A DNA stretch of 64,000 bases, from contig VWZP01010449.1 of assembly GCA_013396995.1 (NCBI GenBank), positions 121,852 through 185,851 on the forward strand, in the 5' to 3' direction. Below the pieces are notes generated by a model. That model saw only the letters and a list, made by a program, of their open reading frames with translations. It was not told the DNA's origin and ran no database searches. Below, piece by piece: positions 12,101-25,600 of this stretch. The stretch comes from Dicaeum eximium. Taxonomy: Eukaryota; Chordata; Aves; Passeriformes; Dicaeidae. The translations under genes and the position numbers were made by a program. Every line of letters begins with the position of its first letter. Within the stretch, counting starts at the first letter, position 1.

Positions 12101-15100
12101 TGTTTCCATCTGGCATTCAGCAGTTTGACAGAAACTTCTCTATGCTACCCACCGTTCACTGTCCTTGTCTTATTGTTGGTCTGTTTTTCTCACTTTCCCC
12201 AATCTGGAATTTCAAAAATCCATCTCTTTTCTTCAGCATCCCCTGTCTTCTTCTTGTCTTTGCTTTTCCACATCCTGTTCAGCGCTCTGTCCCTTTCTAC
12301 CTCCCTTAGCATCCGTATGTCCCTCACATTGTTGCTTTTGTTGTCTGGGCTTTTCCATGCCCTTCTCTGTATCCCTCTACCTCCCTTACATCTGCATGGA
12401 CCTCACACTGTTGCTTCTGTGGTTTTGCTCTCTTCCTCGCCATGTCTCTCACGCCCTCCACCTGCCATGTTTCCCTCAGGAGATCCTCTGTCGATACACC
12501 ACTACTTCCATGGTTACTTGGCTGGCTTCACTGTGCGCCCTGGTAGCTTGGAGAGCCGGGAGGTTATTGAATGCCTGTATGCCTGCCGTGAGGGGCTTGA
12601 TTACAGTGACTTCGACAGTCTGGGCAAAGGGATGAAGGTATGCCCATCTGCCCAGCTTGCATGGGTCTCTTCCACTCTCCTCCCCAGCCTTGCTTCCCAG
12701 GACTTTGCCTGCTCCCCCTTCTCAGACAGCTCCCCACCTTTCTCCTATGTGTCTCTCTCAGCCCGGATTGCTGTCATTTGCCAAGGAACCATGAGTATTT
12801 TCTTTTTTTCCACCTCTAGGTTCATGTGAACCCCTCTCAGTCCCTGCTCACCTTGGAGGGTGATGATGTGGAAACCTTCAACCACGCAATCCAGCACGTG
12901 GCTTACATGAATTCACTGCGCTTTGCTACCCCCGGGGTCCGGCCGCTCAGGCTCACCACTGCTGTCAAGTGAGTGGGCAAACCAGCACTTCTAGCTCACT
13001 TCAGCAAGAGGGTTGCCTCTCTTTTGACTAAAGTTACACTGACTGACTTCGTATTTTAAAATAATTGTATTTTAAGATGGTCTCAAAATGGGTAAAAATC
13101 TTCCAGAAAATAAATGATAAATTATCCAGTATCCAAATGGATACTGTAGTACCAGTTCCTGGTGCCTATGCAGAACTTCTGCCTCCACTTGCAGTGTTCC
13201 AGGCATGTGGACTGGTTTTCATTTTCTCTGTGTTTGTTGATGTGACCAAGTCACCAGATCCCAGTGGTGTCATTCCTATCACACATCTCTGCTTTGCACA
13301 GCAGGCTGTAGGGAAGCTTTAGGAAGACTGCTGGAAAAAGGAAATCCCCTTCCCTGGAAGTAATGGGCAGGATGCAATCTTTTATAATGTTGCTGTTGGA
13401 AGCTTGGGGCAACTGATGTTTTCTACTGCTCTCCTTCAGGTGTTTCAGTGAGGAGTCCTGTGTCTCCATTCCTGATGTGGAAGGCTATGTTGTGGTGCTA
13501 CAGCCTGATGCCCCCCAGATCCTTCTGAGTGGCAATGCCCACTTTGCTCATCCTGCATCAGACTTTGAGGCTCCGGAAGGAATTCCCCTGTTTCCCAACC
13601 TCCAGATCACCTGCTCTATTTCTCACCAGGTGGAGGCCAAGAAGGATGAGAACTGGCACGGTACCGGTGAGTGGAGTACAGGGCAAGGTGTAAGAGATAA
13701 GCTGAAAAGTCTTAAAGAGTTGCAGTCCTGCAGAGGAAGTAGAGCCCCTATAATTACACCCGAAAGCGAGAATTTACAAATTTAGAAGCAAGGCACATTG
13801 TCTGTCAATATGTAGGCTAATCGGCTCTTATCCCTTTCTGCTCCTCCCTGTACTTTTTCTATCTACTCAGTTCCTTTGCCTCACTCGCTCCTAATTCTTT
13901 CCCAGGCTGCTCATTCCTAATCCCTTTTACGTTTTACCTACATTTGCCTTTATTGAATCCAGTGCTGGATTGATGTCCTGCCTGTTACTCTCTCTACTCC
14001 TGCACTTACTTATTCTCATCCTACTTCCTTCTCTCCTGCTTTCTTTCTTACTTCTTGCTCCCTTCCTTCTCTTCCTGCATCACTCATTCCTGTGAATTCC
14101 CCAGTCAGTTTCCTCACACTGTACAGTATCCTGTTCTTCAATTTCTTTCCATCATGCTCAGATAATTTCTCTGCAGTCTGTGCTCTATGTGTCCATTCAC
14201 TTCTTTCATATCTCTTCTGGTAATGGGATTTTTTGCTCCTACTTTTCTGTTTAGAAGCTTTGCCTTTCCTCATACAATGATGAGTTCCTTGGCTTAAGAG
14301 CAGATTGTTCTCAATCCTGCTAAAAGCAGATAGTTATTGAATGTGGTTGCCATTTTAAAGAAGACAAGATCTCAGCCATGGTAACCAGCAGTGTGAGACA
14401 GGGAAAAGCTTTCAAAAGCACGCAGGGCCTGGGAAAGTGTGAGTGTTGTTCCTAATTTGCACACTGTCATTGTCAACAAAGTCCTTACAGCCAAGATGTG
14501 TTATCATGAACCAGACTGATAATAGTATGTTGTTCCAAAATAAAGTGACTTTATTATGTGCATAGATAATGTCATTAGAACCATCCTGCAACAAGTAATT
14601 AGACTGACAGTGATTTTACTTAAGGTCAGTGCTAGGTGGAGAAGGAGAAATAATTAGGTATGATGTGAGCACTCTTAGGTAAGCAGGTACCCCTCTGGGT
14701 AACTCCTTCCTTCTCTGATGGCTGGCTGGCTTTTCTGGCCGTGTCTCCTTTCTGTCTGCATCTCAGTGACAGACACACGGATGTCAGATGAGATTGTGCA
14801 CAACCTGGATGGCTGTGAGATCTCCTTGGTAGGAGATGACTTGGACCCAGAGAGGGAGTACCTGCTCCTGGACGGGGCACTGCTGCAGCAGCGGGGCCTG
14901 GAGCTTGTGAACACCTCTGCCTACCTGACCATCACAGGTACGTCCTCTCCACGGTCACAGCTGTCTAGTCATGCCTCTGTCACCGACTGTCAGGCATCAC
15001 TGGGAGAAGCAGGTGATGTTAGGATGTGTTGCTGTACTTTGTGACTGAGATGTAACCATTTCTTGAACTCCTGGCTTTTGGAAGTTGCAGACCATTTCCT

Positions 15101-17790
15101 TGGGGAGGTGGCTTTTCCTCCAGCACCAAGTACTGGGACATGGTGTCAGCTCTCACCCAGGCTTGTATCACTCCTCCTGATTTCCTCCTTGGGGTTTGGT
15201 GTTCTCAGGTGTCAGTAGCATTTTGCATGCATGACAGGGACAACATATCCCACAACTCGTGGACTGGTACAACACTTTTGTACTCTCCAGAATGTAACAG
15301 GGCTGTCGCTCTCAATCCTTCCTTCCCTTCCACTTGTTTTAGTGATGCAAGCAAGGACTCCATCAGGTCCTTCACAGCCAGCTCCATCTCTGAGCCCTTC
15401 CCAAAATGAATGAACCCAGCATTGCCTTGGATCCCCCTGTAGCCTCTAGTTGCTGCAGGGTTAGGATGCCAGGTGACTTGAGAGCAGGAGCTTCCTCAGC
15501 CCACCCCTCTCTTCTTGTCTCAGGCGTGGAGAGCATTGCAGTTTATGAGGAGATCCTTCGCCAGGTCTCCTACCACATCAACCACGGTGCTGCCCTCTAT
15601 GAGAGGAAGTTTCACCTGTCCTGCACGGAGATGAATGGACGCTACTCCAGCAATGAGTTTACTGTCGAGGTACAAGTCTGATACATGCACACAGAGATTC
15701 TTCTGCATGCCTGGGGAGGACACGGTGCATGGGAGTGCACAGAATGTGCCACGGACACAGGGCTGAGTCCCCTCACTCTGGCCTTTCTGCAGGTGAATGT
15801 TCTCCACAACATGAACCGAGCTGCTCATCCTAACCATATTCTGAGCTCCCAGCAGTTTGTGCACCGAGGCCATCATTTGCCCGCAGAGCTGTCTGGGCAC
15901 AGTTTGGCAAGCACCCACAACAACCCAAGTATGTAACACTATCTTTTGGGTTTATTCCTTTAGATGGGGATGCTGACTTTCTGATATCCCGGCAGAACCT
16001 ATAGTGGAGGATTCCTCTCAGGCTTCCTGCACCCATGATCAGGTTCTCATTATACTGTCCTCTTGCACTCCTCGTTAGCCAGTGGACTGCAGTCTCTGTC
16101 AAATTGTATTTTAGAGCACGCTGCAACAATCCTCCTCTTGTGGGTTATTATTTTATTGATGTAGAAGCAGACTGAATTCTACACCTCAGAGGGTCTAAAA
16201 AGAGTAACTGCGAGCTGACTTCATTAATGCACCTTGCAAAGGTGCTGTGTGGGCTTGTGTAAAGTAATTTCAGAAAGCTTCAACAGCAGGAGAGAAAAGC
16301 GAGTCAAGACTGCCACTGCTCTGAAGAAAGAAATGGGAGTAGTTGGTGGTCAGCAAGGCAGGAAAATACAGGAGATGGCACCACACAGACAAGAGGAGAA
16401 TTCTTGCCACTGAAACAGAGGAGAGAGAAGCCTGAAAGCTAGACTAGATGTTGGTTTGTGCTCATAGCCCTGTGCCTCAGGCATGACCACACTCCAGTCG
16501 GTTCTTCCTGGGCTGTGAAAGCTCCGTGACTTGTTACAGACATTTTGGTCCCCTGTCATATGGAACAAGCAAGGCACCTTTGAGTTAACTTTTGCTGCAG
16601 CTTTCTGCAGTAGCTGATCCCAAGCTGGTCCAGTCCTGCAGCTGCACTGCAGGGGCAGCCTGTGTATGTGCCAGCCTTTGCCTCTCCCTTCCCCAGCTCT
16701 GCCTGATGGCAGCAGCAAACTTGTCCCTGATGAACAGAATTATAAACAAATTCGTGGAGGGCCTAGATAGATTTTGTAGGGAGGGTGGTTATCTGGGGAC
16801 TTCAGGCTCAGTCTACAGGCTTAAAACAAACATGTAGGAGTTGGGCTAAGGGTCTTAGATGAATTCCACATTTTCTCCTGTGGAGAAACCAGGCTTTTGC
16901 CACAGAACTAATTAGAAGTCCATCATAGGATACACATCTGCTCCATGTGCAACAAAGGCATCTTTTGGCTTCTTTGGCTTTCTCTACTGCTTGCAGAGAG
17001 ATCACACTCTCTGAAAATCATCCTTGAGCCCTTAAAGGCTGTCCCCAGTACGCATTTTTCCCTCCCAAGAGCAGGATACAGATATATGCGGTGCAACATA
17101 TTCTGGTGAATTCTGCAGATAAGAGATGTGCAGAGTCTACAGGCCAGGTTGACATCACAGGAACTGGGTGTGCCCAGGGGCACAGACAAGTCAGGCTATG
17201 TTCCTGCACAGACCAAAAACCCAAGCTCTGCCCAGGGATCTCAGCTCCTGCATGTCAGGTTGGAAATGTATGTTTTTGTGACAGACTCTAGACACAACTC
17301 CTTGCTTGCTTTCTTCAAAGTGGTCCCCAGTGCTGCCACTGTCATCATCGTGGTGTGTGTGGGCTTCCTGGCACTCATGGTGATCCTGGGCATCCTGCGC
17401 ATCCACTCCCTGCACCGGCGGGGAGTGGGGCAAGAGGTCCCTGGGGCTGCTGAGTCGGGGCACACCAGCACTGGAGGCAAAGACAGCGACATGTTCTGGG
17501 ACGACTCGGCCCTCACCATCATCGTCAACCCCATGGAGGTGAGGAGCAGCCCCTGCGGCCGGGGCTGGGCGGGCGGCTGGGTTGGCAGACCTCCCTTACC
17601 CCCTATCTCACCTCCCCAGTCCTACCAGAGCTGTCAGGAGAGAGCAGCAGGGAGTGTGGAGGGCAGAGCTGGCGAGGGCATGGAGGATGATGACGACAGC
17701 ACCGACTCGGAGACACCCGACTCCCCGGACAGCAGTGACATGAATGACCGGCACATCATCGGCAAAAGTGACGTCTCTCACCGCTACTAG
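3105..17790 (+). CDS. CLSTN3: Calsyntenin-3, synaptic cadherin-family type I membrane protein
   Basis: A postsynaptic adhesion protein that binds presynaptic partners and, through its tail, kinesin-1. Coding exons: 3105-3189, 5873-5995, 6956-7151, 7651-7859, 8163-8312, 8944-9129, 9685-9954, 10242-10354, 10434-10596, 11648-11704, 12480-12637, 12820-12968, 13440-13666, 14767-14937, 15524-15669, 15793-15928, 17321-17538, 17620-17790. All junctions are GT-AG and the sum is 2,928 nt, giving 975 aa (human about 956). Order: signal peptide (Leu/Ala-rich, residues 7-26); two cadherin repeats (about 30-250, with the segments AYDCGEGPDGA and VNDVNEFAPVF); a laminin-G/LNS-like domain (about 320-550); a membrane segment around 851-873; a cytoplasmic tail with the kinesin-light-chain motif FWDDSALTIIVNPME (905-919) continuing into SYQ, the PTB-binding type; and a very acidic C-terminus ending HRY. 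Exon 10 is a 57-nt symmetrical Lys/Glu-rich exon that could be skipped in frame. CLSTN1/2 are the alternatives, but the sequence and synteny fit CLSTN3. Confidence 0.96.
4226..4261 (+). repeat. 18-bp direct tandem duplication
   Basis: The unit ctggtaggagtctgtatc occurs twice back to back (4226-4243 and 4244-4261) without mismatch, in CLSTN3 intron 1. Confidence 0.9.
9275..9415 (-). mobile_element. CR1 LINE 3' fragment in CLSTN3 intron 6
   Basis: The strings gtttggactggaaggaacct, then tctagttccaacatccctgc and caggttgctcagagtctcat, are the reverse complement of the CR1 3' UTR. About 140 bp, severely 5' truncated, in antisense orientation to CLSTN3. Confidence 0.85.
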
Positions 17791-18344
17791 GAGCTTTAAA
17801 ACACCACCCAGTGGATTCCCCCAAAACATATGGCAGGAAGGAGGAGGTGTCTTACTTTCAACTTCTTTCCTCCCCCACCGTGTACACATGTGCTCCTCCC
17901 TCATTGATCATTTCTGCCTCCCATGTTCCTTCATCTTCTGCCATTCTCATTGTGGACACTCCCCACGTTATTGACCCCCCATCTGGCTCTCCAGAAACAT
18001 GTGTTAGGGCACTTACACGTGATGGTGGCACGGTTCAAACTGTGATGCAGGTGTTGGAAAGAATGGAAATCTGAAAGGCAGAGCCAGCCATAGGGCTCAG
18101 AGTGGGGTTTCTCACAACCCCTCCCCAGATATTATATATATATATATTGTATATTTTTTCAATGTTGTCATTTGAGGTTTATTCTCGTTTCATGCAAAAA
18201 AAAAAAACAACAAAAAAAAAACCAACAAACCACTGCAGCTTTGTGTCGCTTTGTAAAATTGTCAATACTCCTAATACTAAATGAATGAAGGTAAGAAAGA
18301 TGAGGAAACAAAGTGGATTTTAAAATAAATGGATTTCAAATAAA
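17791..18344 (+). other. CLSTN3 3' UTR with tandem poly(A) signals
   Basis: After the stop codon the sequence has no conserved frame. It contains a (TA)n microsatellite, A-rich tracts around 18196-18222, and two canonical AATAAA signals at 18324-18329 and 18339-18344. The next gene is on the opposite strand, so transcription is convergent here. Confidence 0.65.
18128..18148 (+). repeat. (TA)n microsatellite in the CLSTN3 3' UTR
   Basis: A run of about ten alternating T and A bases pairs within the predicted 3' UTR. It is probably length-variable. Confidence 0.8.
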
Positions 18345-19617
18345 ACATTCAGGATTTCTGCAGTTTTTCACTACAACCAGGGAAAGAAATAGTGTAGCCT
18401 CTAATGTGAAACTGGAGCTTGTCCAGAGCATATATTTACTGAAATTACTACCTTATCTCAAGGAAGGATTACATTCTTTAGCATATGTGATGAAACAAGA
18501 AAAACACATCACCCATGATCCTACCCCCTGCCCTTTTTTGAGAATCAAAATACTCTGTAAACACAATGTAGCCTTCCCCAGAACTCAGTGCTAGGGACCC
18601 ACAAAGGAACAGAAGGCACTCAAGCCTGTCACAGGCAAATGTAGCACATGCAGCAAACTGAATTCTTGAACACAGTAAAATAAAATAAAAAAGATTCTTT
18701 CCATACACTTAGTGTATCAACAGAAACAGGCCAAATCTGCTTAGCTTCATCTTCTCATGAGATCTGCTGTCTTTATCAGTATGATAGAGTATTTTTTATT
18801 CCAGGAGTTCCAGCTTGTAGAAAAGCCCCAGCACTTCTGGGTGAAGGAGGCATCTGGCTTTTTCTGCTGAGCATGGAGGGGATGGAAACACAGCAGTGGC
18901 TCTGAGCCCAGAAGTAGCATAAGTTGTTAGGATAGTGCTTCAGAGCAGGTTGTGCTTCTTCCCTGGATTTACTTGGTCTGGTTTTTCAGACCCTGCAAGA
19001 CAAAAAGGGGCTTTCAGCTGCCTGACACATCTCGGGGCAATGGCTGCAACATGTGAAGGACCCAAAGGAAAATTCTGCAATTTGTTGGCAGCCAAGGTTG
19101 AGAAATCCTCCTCAGGGGCAAGAAGGCAGTACAGTAGGTGAGAGTGGAAGAGCCCCTCTGAGGGCAAAGGTTGCAGCACAAGATTTCTGCTTGCTGCAGA
19201 GATGTTTCAGCTCTAGCCTGTCTTCATGCCCAACTGTGCCCACGTATGGTTGTTACTGGGTCCAAAAGAAGTGAACATGCTGGGGTAAGACACTCTTAGA
19301 CTTCTCTGCTTTGTCTCCTTCCCAGTAAGTTCCATGCCTTTCTTTCACCAAGGGAGTTTACAACAGGCACTGTCAAACCAGTGCCCTAACATGTTGAAGC
19401 ATTGGAATAATTCAAGTTTCCAGAAGGAAAAAAAAGGCTACAGCTGTGCACATTGGAGCAAAAAACTTGGCACAAAAATAGTCATTGTGTCGTGAGAATG
19501 CCTGACCAGATCTGATCTGTGACAAAAAGCACCACCTCTCAGAGCCCTGCAAGAGACCAGGTCCCAGGACCACCATGTCCCTGCACCTCCAAGGCAGCCT
19601 CAGCCAAGTGCTACGGC
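18345..19617. other. Convergent intergenic region and carrier-gene 3' UTR
   Basis: No coding exon was recognised between the CLSTN3 poly(A) signals and the stop codon of the carrier gene. On the minus strand an AATAAA (plus-strand tttatt, 18795-18800) is a plausible poly(A) signal for the carrier and would give a 3' UTR of about 0.8 kb. The short frames here have no family resemblance. Confidence 0.45.
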
Positions 19618-22600
19618 TTACAAGGTGGAAGAGGCCAAATGAAGGATGAGTTCGTAGGTAGCCATCATGATGGCTGCGTTTGGGATCTGGCGGATCAGGT
19701 GCGCCAGGAGCCCCCGGTATAAAGCCAAGGGTCCCTCTTCACGGGCCACGAGCTGCAGAGTCTGTGTAAAGGAACGGTACCGTGACCCTTCCTCTCGTAA
19801 CCGTGTGCGAATGACCTCTGGAGAGACAAGAAGGGAAGCCATAGATTAGCAGATGGATCCTACAGGCATGGCATCTCCCATCAAGGGGAACAGAAGCAAG
19901 GAGAGTGGACCCACTCACCATGTGGATATGCAATGCACGTAGCACAGGTTTTGGAGACAGCAGCAGCGCCCATTAGTCCGAAGAAATCGTTGCTGTTCGG
20001 TGGAAGTGGGAGTGATGGGGAATGGGGATGCTGGCTGTTTGTCAGCTCTTTTTTCAGTGCTTCATAGATGACAAAGTGTATGATGGTCTCCGACACTCCA
20101 GCATAGGAGGCAGTGACCCCCCGGTAAAACCCGCGCAGGCCTTCGGTGCGGTACACGTGCATGGCGCACTGCAGAGCGTTGCTGGCCGTCTCCCCCTTCA
20201 CCCTGGAAAGAAGAGAGAGGGTTAGGACAGCATACTGCACCCTGACCTACAGTGCTGTTGTGAACACAGCCATAAGCCTCTTGCCCAGCCTATGACTTGC
20301 CATGTTCTGATGAGAAATAACAGACCTCTCTCAGCCCATCACCCCCAAAACTAATCCTGATGTGACATGGAGTGGCTCTGCACTGCTGGCCTGCCTTACC
20401 TGGCCTCCAGCTGCATCCTGGTTTTCACTAACCAGATGGGGTTGGTGAGTGTGGCTGAGCTAATGCCTGGGGAACAGAAGAGAAAGACAGCCGTGAGTGC
20501 CAGGATCACGCTGACAGCTCATGAAGAGGTGCTGATATATCAACTCTCTGTGCTCTGCTTGGAAAGCTGCAGGCATTTGCAATTTGAGAATGACCTTGAG
20601 AAGAGATATTTAGGGCAGACTATTTGATTCTCCTCCTCCCCTATTCCAGCCTTTGTCTAGTGGTAATTAGCTCCTCTGCCTCCAACAAAACCCTACTACA
20701 GGCTGGGGTGTTACAAAGAGGCAGGAAACAGAATGCTAATTTTGCAAGATTGGAGGATTTTGTTAGAGAACTGGGATATATCAAGAGAAATGGTCCTGTG
20801 AGTGGTCTAAATTACACACTGCCTCCTCCCTCTCACAGCAGAATAGAGCTCATGATAGCAGCTGAAGGGGTAAAGAAAAGACTTCAAGAGATGAGCCTAA
20901 GAGGAATGAAGAGTGAGAAAACATTTTGGTTACCCAAGGAACACACTTCTCCACATGTGGAGGGAGAAAACTTCAGAGCAGCAATGGAGAAGGAATGGAA
21001 CACATAGGCATTTCCAGACAGAAGGACCTCTTGGCTTTGATTTGAGATAGAAAAGGCTCACCTGCACAGGCTGCTGCTAGTACGTGTACTTTCTTGGACT
21101 CTGGTACCAGGACAGTATTAAGCCTCTCCTTAGCAGCAGAATAGGCAGCAAAATATATAGCCCTGGTTGGAAAAAAATACAGAAGAGGTTACAGCTCCTC
21201 AGTGAGGAGCAGAGACAATACTGTGTGGTCTCACTCTGACTTTTCTTACTCCCATCACAGTTTTGTCTAACGTGACATCACATACCATTTATACCTGGCC
21301 CCCAGCAATCCTCCTAACACTATGGTCAGAAGCTCCAGAAGATGTCTGTGTGAAGGGGTCCTGTGGCACACGGGCACAAGGCCCAGATTGCTTTTAGAAA
21401 GTGGAGAGACAGTTATGACACAGGTCCCTTAAAAAGTGTACAAGGTGAGGCACTGTCATGGAGCTGTACTCACCGGGATGGAGCAACCCCAGCCAGGTTT
21501 GGACCCAGACCTCGGAACAGGGACCGTTTGCCTTCCTTCTCAAGGATGGCCCTACAGAAGGAAATGAACAGAGAAATCAGCAGAATAACTAAGTAGAGGG
21601 GTCTCCTGTTCCTCCTCCTCCTCTGTTCTTCAGTATTTCTTGTAGCACCCTCTCCTCACCTCCCATGTTATCCTTTTTCTGCCCTGCTCTCATTTTCTCT
21701 CTAATCACTTCTCCTCTCTCTTTCAGTCACAGAATCATGCAACTGCTTGGGTTGGAAAAGACCTTAAGGATCATCTAGTTCCAACTACCCTGCCATGGGC
21801 AGGGACACTTTTCACTGGTCATTGCATCCTATTCTTGATAATGGTGTCCCTCTGGGTCTGAGCAAACCACTAGGTGAGAAATTTCTCACAGTCCCCTAAG
21901 GTGCCTTGCAGAGCACGATCACTAGTGAGAAGAAGAAGAAGCTGTGCTCTGATCAAACTTTCTATTGCACTTGTGTCTTCCAGAGCCTCAGCTCAACTCT
22001 GTTTCTCTCTCCCCTCACACCCTCCACCTGATGGCCAAAGCATCACCTCCCCGGTGCTAACAGGCACACTGCCCTGTCCTACTCACCTCAGCAACTTGAG
22101 CACTCCAGGAGATGGTGGGGTGGGATTCATCAGCCTCACACTCATCCCTGGCAGCTGTATCTCTGGGAGGCACAGAGGTCGCAGTGCCAGCTGGGATGAT
22201 TGCAGACGTGTCTTCACCACTTCCAGGGGACAGGTCAGGATGGCTCCAGCTGTGCCACCACATCTAGGGCACAGCAACACACTTAAGAATGATCTCTGTG
22301 CCATAATGGGGCAATAATTCTGACCCTGCTTGTCCACAACTTCTCCCCTCTGGGAGAGGAGGTTAGGTACCCCAGCCTGTGCCACACATGACCTCCTGCT
22401 CTGACACTGATTAAGGTAACAGCTCATCTTGGGACATCATCTGGCAGCCTCACTCTGAAGCCTTACTCAGTATTTGAGACAAAGAGTCCCAGGTCCATGG
22501 GGACTCAGCAGTCCCCCAGAGCAAACATTTCTGCTGCCCACCCTCACTGCAAAGCCTTCTGCTGAGGTCACCAGGCACCATGGCCCACACCTCGTCACAG

Positions 22601-25600
22601 CCACACCAGGTCACAGAGGGGCAGCACAGAACTCTCCCACCTCTCAGCCTGCCCGTGTCTTTAATCCATAATTACATCAGACCCACATTTGCAAGGCCCT
22701 GTAAGCAAGATCTGCATTTTCTGCCAACAGCCAGGCTCTCTCCAGGCCTGGCTTGCTTAATGAAAGAGGACCCTGACCTTCAGCAGGCAAACCCTATTTT
22801 TGGAACTCATGAACCATCTCCATCAATGGCTCTCGTCACACTGCAGGAATGATGAAAGGACACATATCCTCTTTTTTCCCTTTCCACCACCCAGGGACAA
22901 GTCAGATGCTGGTTCTCAGCATCTGCCCCTCTAAATCCTTCAACTGGTATCTCTGCTCTTCTAGAGGACTCTCAGTACCTGCAAGACCATTTTGAGATGA
23001 ATTTGCATGCAAGCCATGCAAGAGGTTTTGACAAATGGACGATCGTTCACATCTGCTACAGCCAAAGTTGCTTTGTTTCACAAGAGATAGAGGCTTAATA
23101 AAAAGCTCCAGAGAAAGAAAAGCCAACCAAAGAACTACAAGATATCAGGGAAGAGTCAGGTGTATCACCAGAATTGCATATGGCAGTGCAGGGCAGCAAA
23201 TGGCGAGAGTTCTGAAGAATTATTTTGAAAAAGTCTATACAGTGAACATACACAGTTTTCTCATAGCCTTTGCTCCTAGGGCTCCATTATCATTGCCAAC
23301 AGGAAGGGGGGGGTTAAAAAAAAAAAAAAAAAAGAGGCCTGGATGTCTATTGCACTGACATCCATGAGTTGAAGATATGGCAGCTAAGAGGTTATGGAGC
23401 TAATGATGCCAGCAACGAGCTGTGCTATTCCATAACACTCATGTTGCTTTGTCAAGCCCTTGGCAGATGTACACAGTGGTGGTGATGACTTGCAGAGCAG
23501 TCCATCAGCAGCAATTTCCCTCAGGAGGTGTATAATGAGTGGTGGGAGTCTGGCAATGTTCTGACTCCCAGATTTAGCTCCAGCTCAGAAGACAACACAT
23601 GGCAAAGCAGTGAACACCCTGGCTCAGGTTCTCTGGGCGAACAAGCTGATGAAGCACAGACACCAAGACACAACCTATGTAGCAACCCAGAGCTGTATGA
23701 GGCAGGGTCTGCTTTCACAAATGCCAACTTGATTCTTCCCATAGAGACCATACTCACTTAGGGGTCCAACAGTCCTCTTCTTTATCATAGATTCTGTTAA
23801 TTTGTTTTATACAGGCTCCAGACTTTCATGCCTGTTGTTTCTTTGACCAGAAGTACAGCCTCCAGTTCAGGAGAAGATTGAGTATAGTGGTGACAGATCA
23901 AGGTCTAAAAGGTCCTATTCATATAAGGCAGTTTCAACTCCTTATCTAAGAGCTGAGCAAACATTGAGAGAAGCAATTGCTCGGTACACTAATAATTCTT
24001 CTCTCTAATACTGCATAAGGAAGCAAAAGTTTATGTAATGTTCTCTTAATATCCAATTTCTTCAAGAAGTTCCCACCTGCAATGGTCAGGATCTGAGTTT
24101 GAACACACACTTCCCAGTATATATAAATGTTTCCTGAGGTCATGTTCCTGAAGCTACAGATAATAAAAAATTATTATAAAAGCAATAATAACAATTAAAG
24201 GAATTGTTACTCCTTAACATAGTGGCCCTTTAATCAGCAGAAAGAGAGTGTGAGGTGAAGGGCCACTATGAGCCACTGTGCCTTAATGGCAAGACTAAAG
24301 AGGAAAGAACACACATTAATTAAAGCTAAGGAAATGAGGTGTACCAGCTGTTCAAAACTAGAAGAAATCTCAAGTGTGATGTATTACCATGCATTACATG
24401 ATGATACAGCTGCTCACACTCTATGGAAGACATAGGTCTGCAAAATCCTTTTGTTTGAGGAGAAATGGAAAATTATGTGTCATTACTCTAGAAGCAGGAA
24501 CTAAAGCAATTTCTGCAAAATAGGCTGAAGAGCAGCAGTTGAAAATGAGTACAACATGTACTCTCAGAGCAAAGCTGTGGCAAAAAGTGCTAATTGAAGA
24601 AGGCGGGTAATTTTACCTTAGAAAATGGTACTTGTCTCTAGATCTTGCTTTCATATTTTAAACTTTGTCAACAAGTTTGAGGTGACAAAAAAAGAGGATT
24701 AGTTGAGAAATACAAAAGACACTGTTAACATTTTTTAAATTATCTAAAAAGTATATAATCACATGCTCAGAGGTGACAAGGCTTACTGGTAATTCATGTT
24801 AGATCTTCCTTAGGCTAGCCAAAAATTAAGATGGCTTGAAAATCTTCATTTAAGAATAGCAATGCTGGATCAGATAAAACTGCAGTTACACCAGGTTTCT
24901 GCCTAGGACACAGACAGATAAAGGTCACCTATGGAAGTATAGGAGAAATACCCCCAGAACACTCTCCCAGCTACCCACAATTTTCAGTTTTGGGATTTCC
25001 TCAGCCAGAAATGTTGCCTTGCTTTTAGAAGCCTTCAACACATTCTTTTTATTCATCTTTTTAAAATGCTTCCTGGACACATAAGAAGCCTTTACCTTCT
25101 ACTATCCTGAGCTATGTTCTTGCATTAGTTCTGAACAAACCTCTCACAAATTTCTTTAGCTGGTCCCCAGTTCTTATACTGGAAGATAAAGTGAAGAACT
25201 GTTCCTTCATGAATGAGACCCTGTTTTGTTTCATTACATAAACCAGTAATATTAAATATACTGCAGCAATAAACTGAACCTCTCATTCATCTCTTATTCA
25301 CGTTATTATCCCCGGGGTTTTAATTAGCTGTAATTCAGGAGTATTGCTGAATGGATGAGGATGAGATACAGACTGACAAAGTTCCCACTACTGACATTCT
25401 TTTCACTAGCCAAACTCTCAGTTTTTCAGGAACCATGGTGGAAAAATATGAAGAAGAGCTTAAGAAGAAAGCTAAAAAAGAAAAATGTATCAAGGAAGTC
25501 TAAGATGGAATGATTATATAGTTTAAAGGCTAAATTAATAAAAGAGAATAACATATACAAAATAACAATGGAAACAGAGAGGACAAGTGCACATATGCAA

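Noticed and set aside
12038..12829. 263-codon plus frame including CLSTN3 exon 11
   Set aside because: Only 12480-12637 matches calsyntenin-3; the rest is pyrimidine-rich intron read through, with a clear acceptor at 12478-12479.
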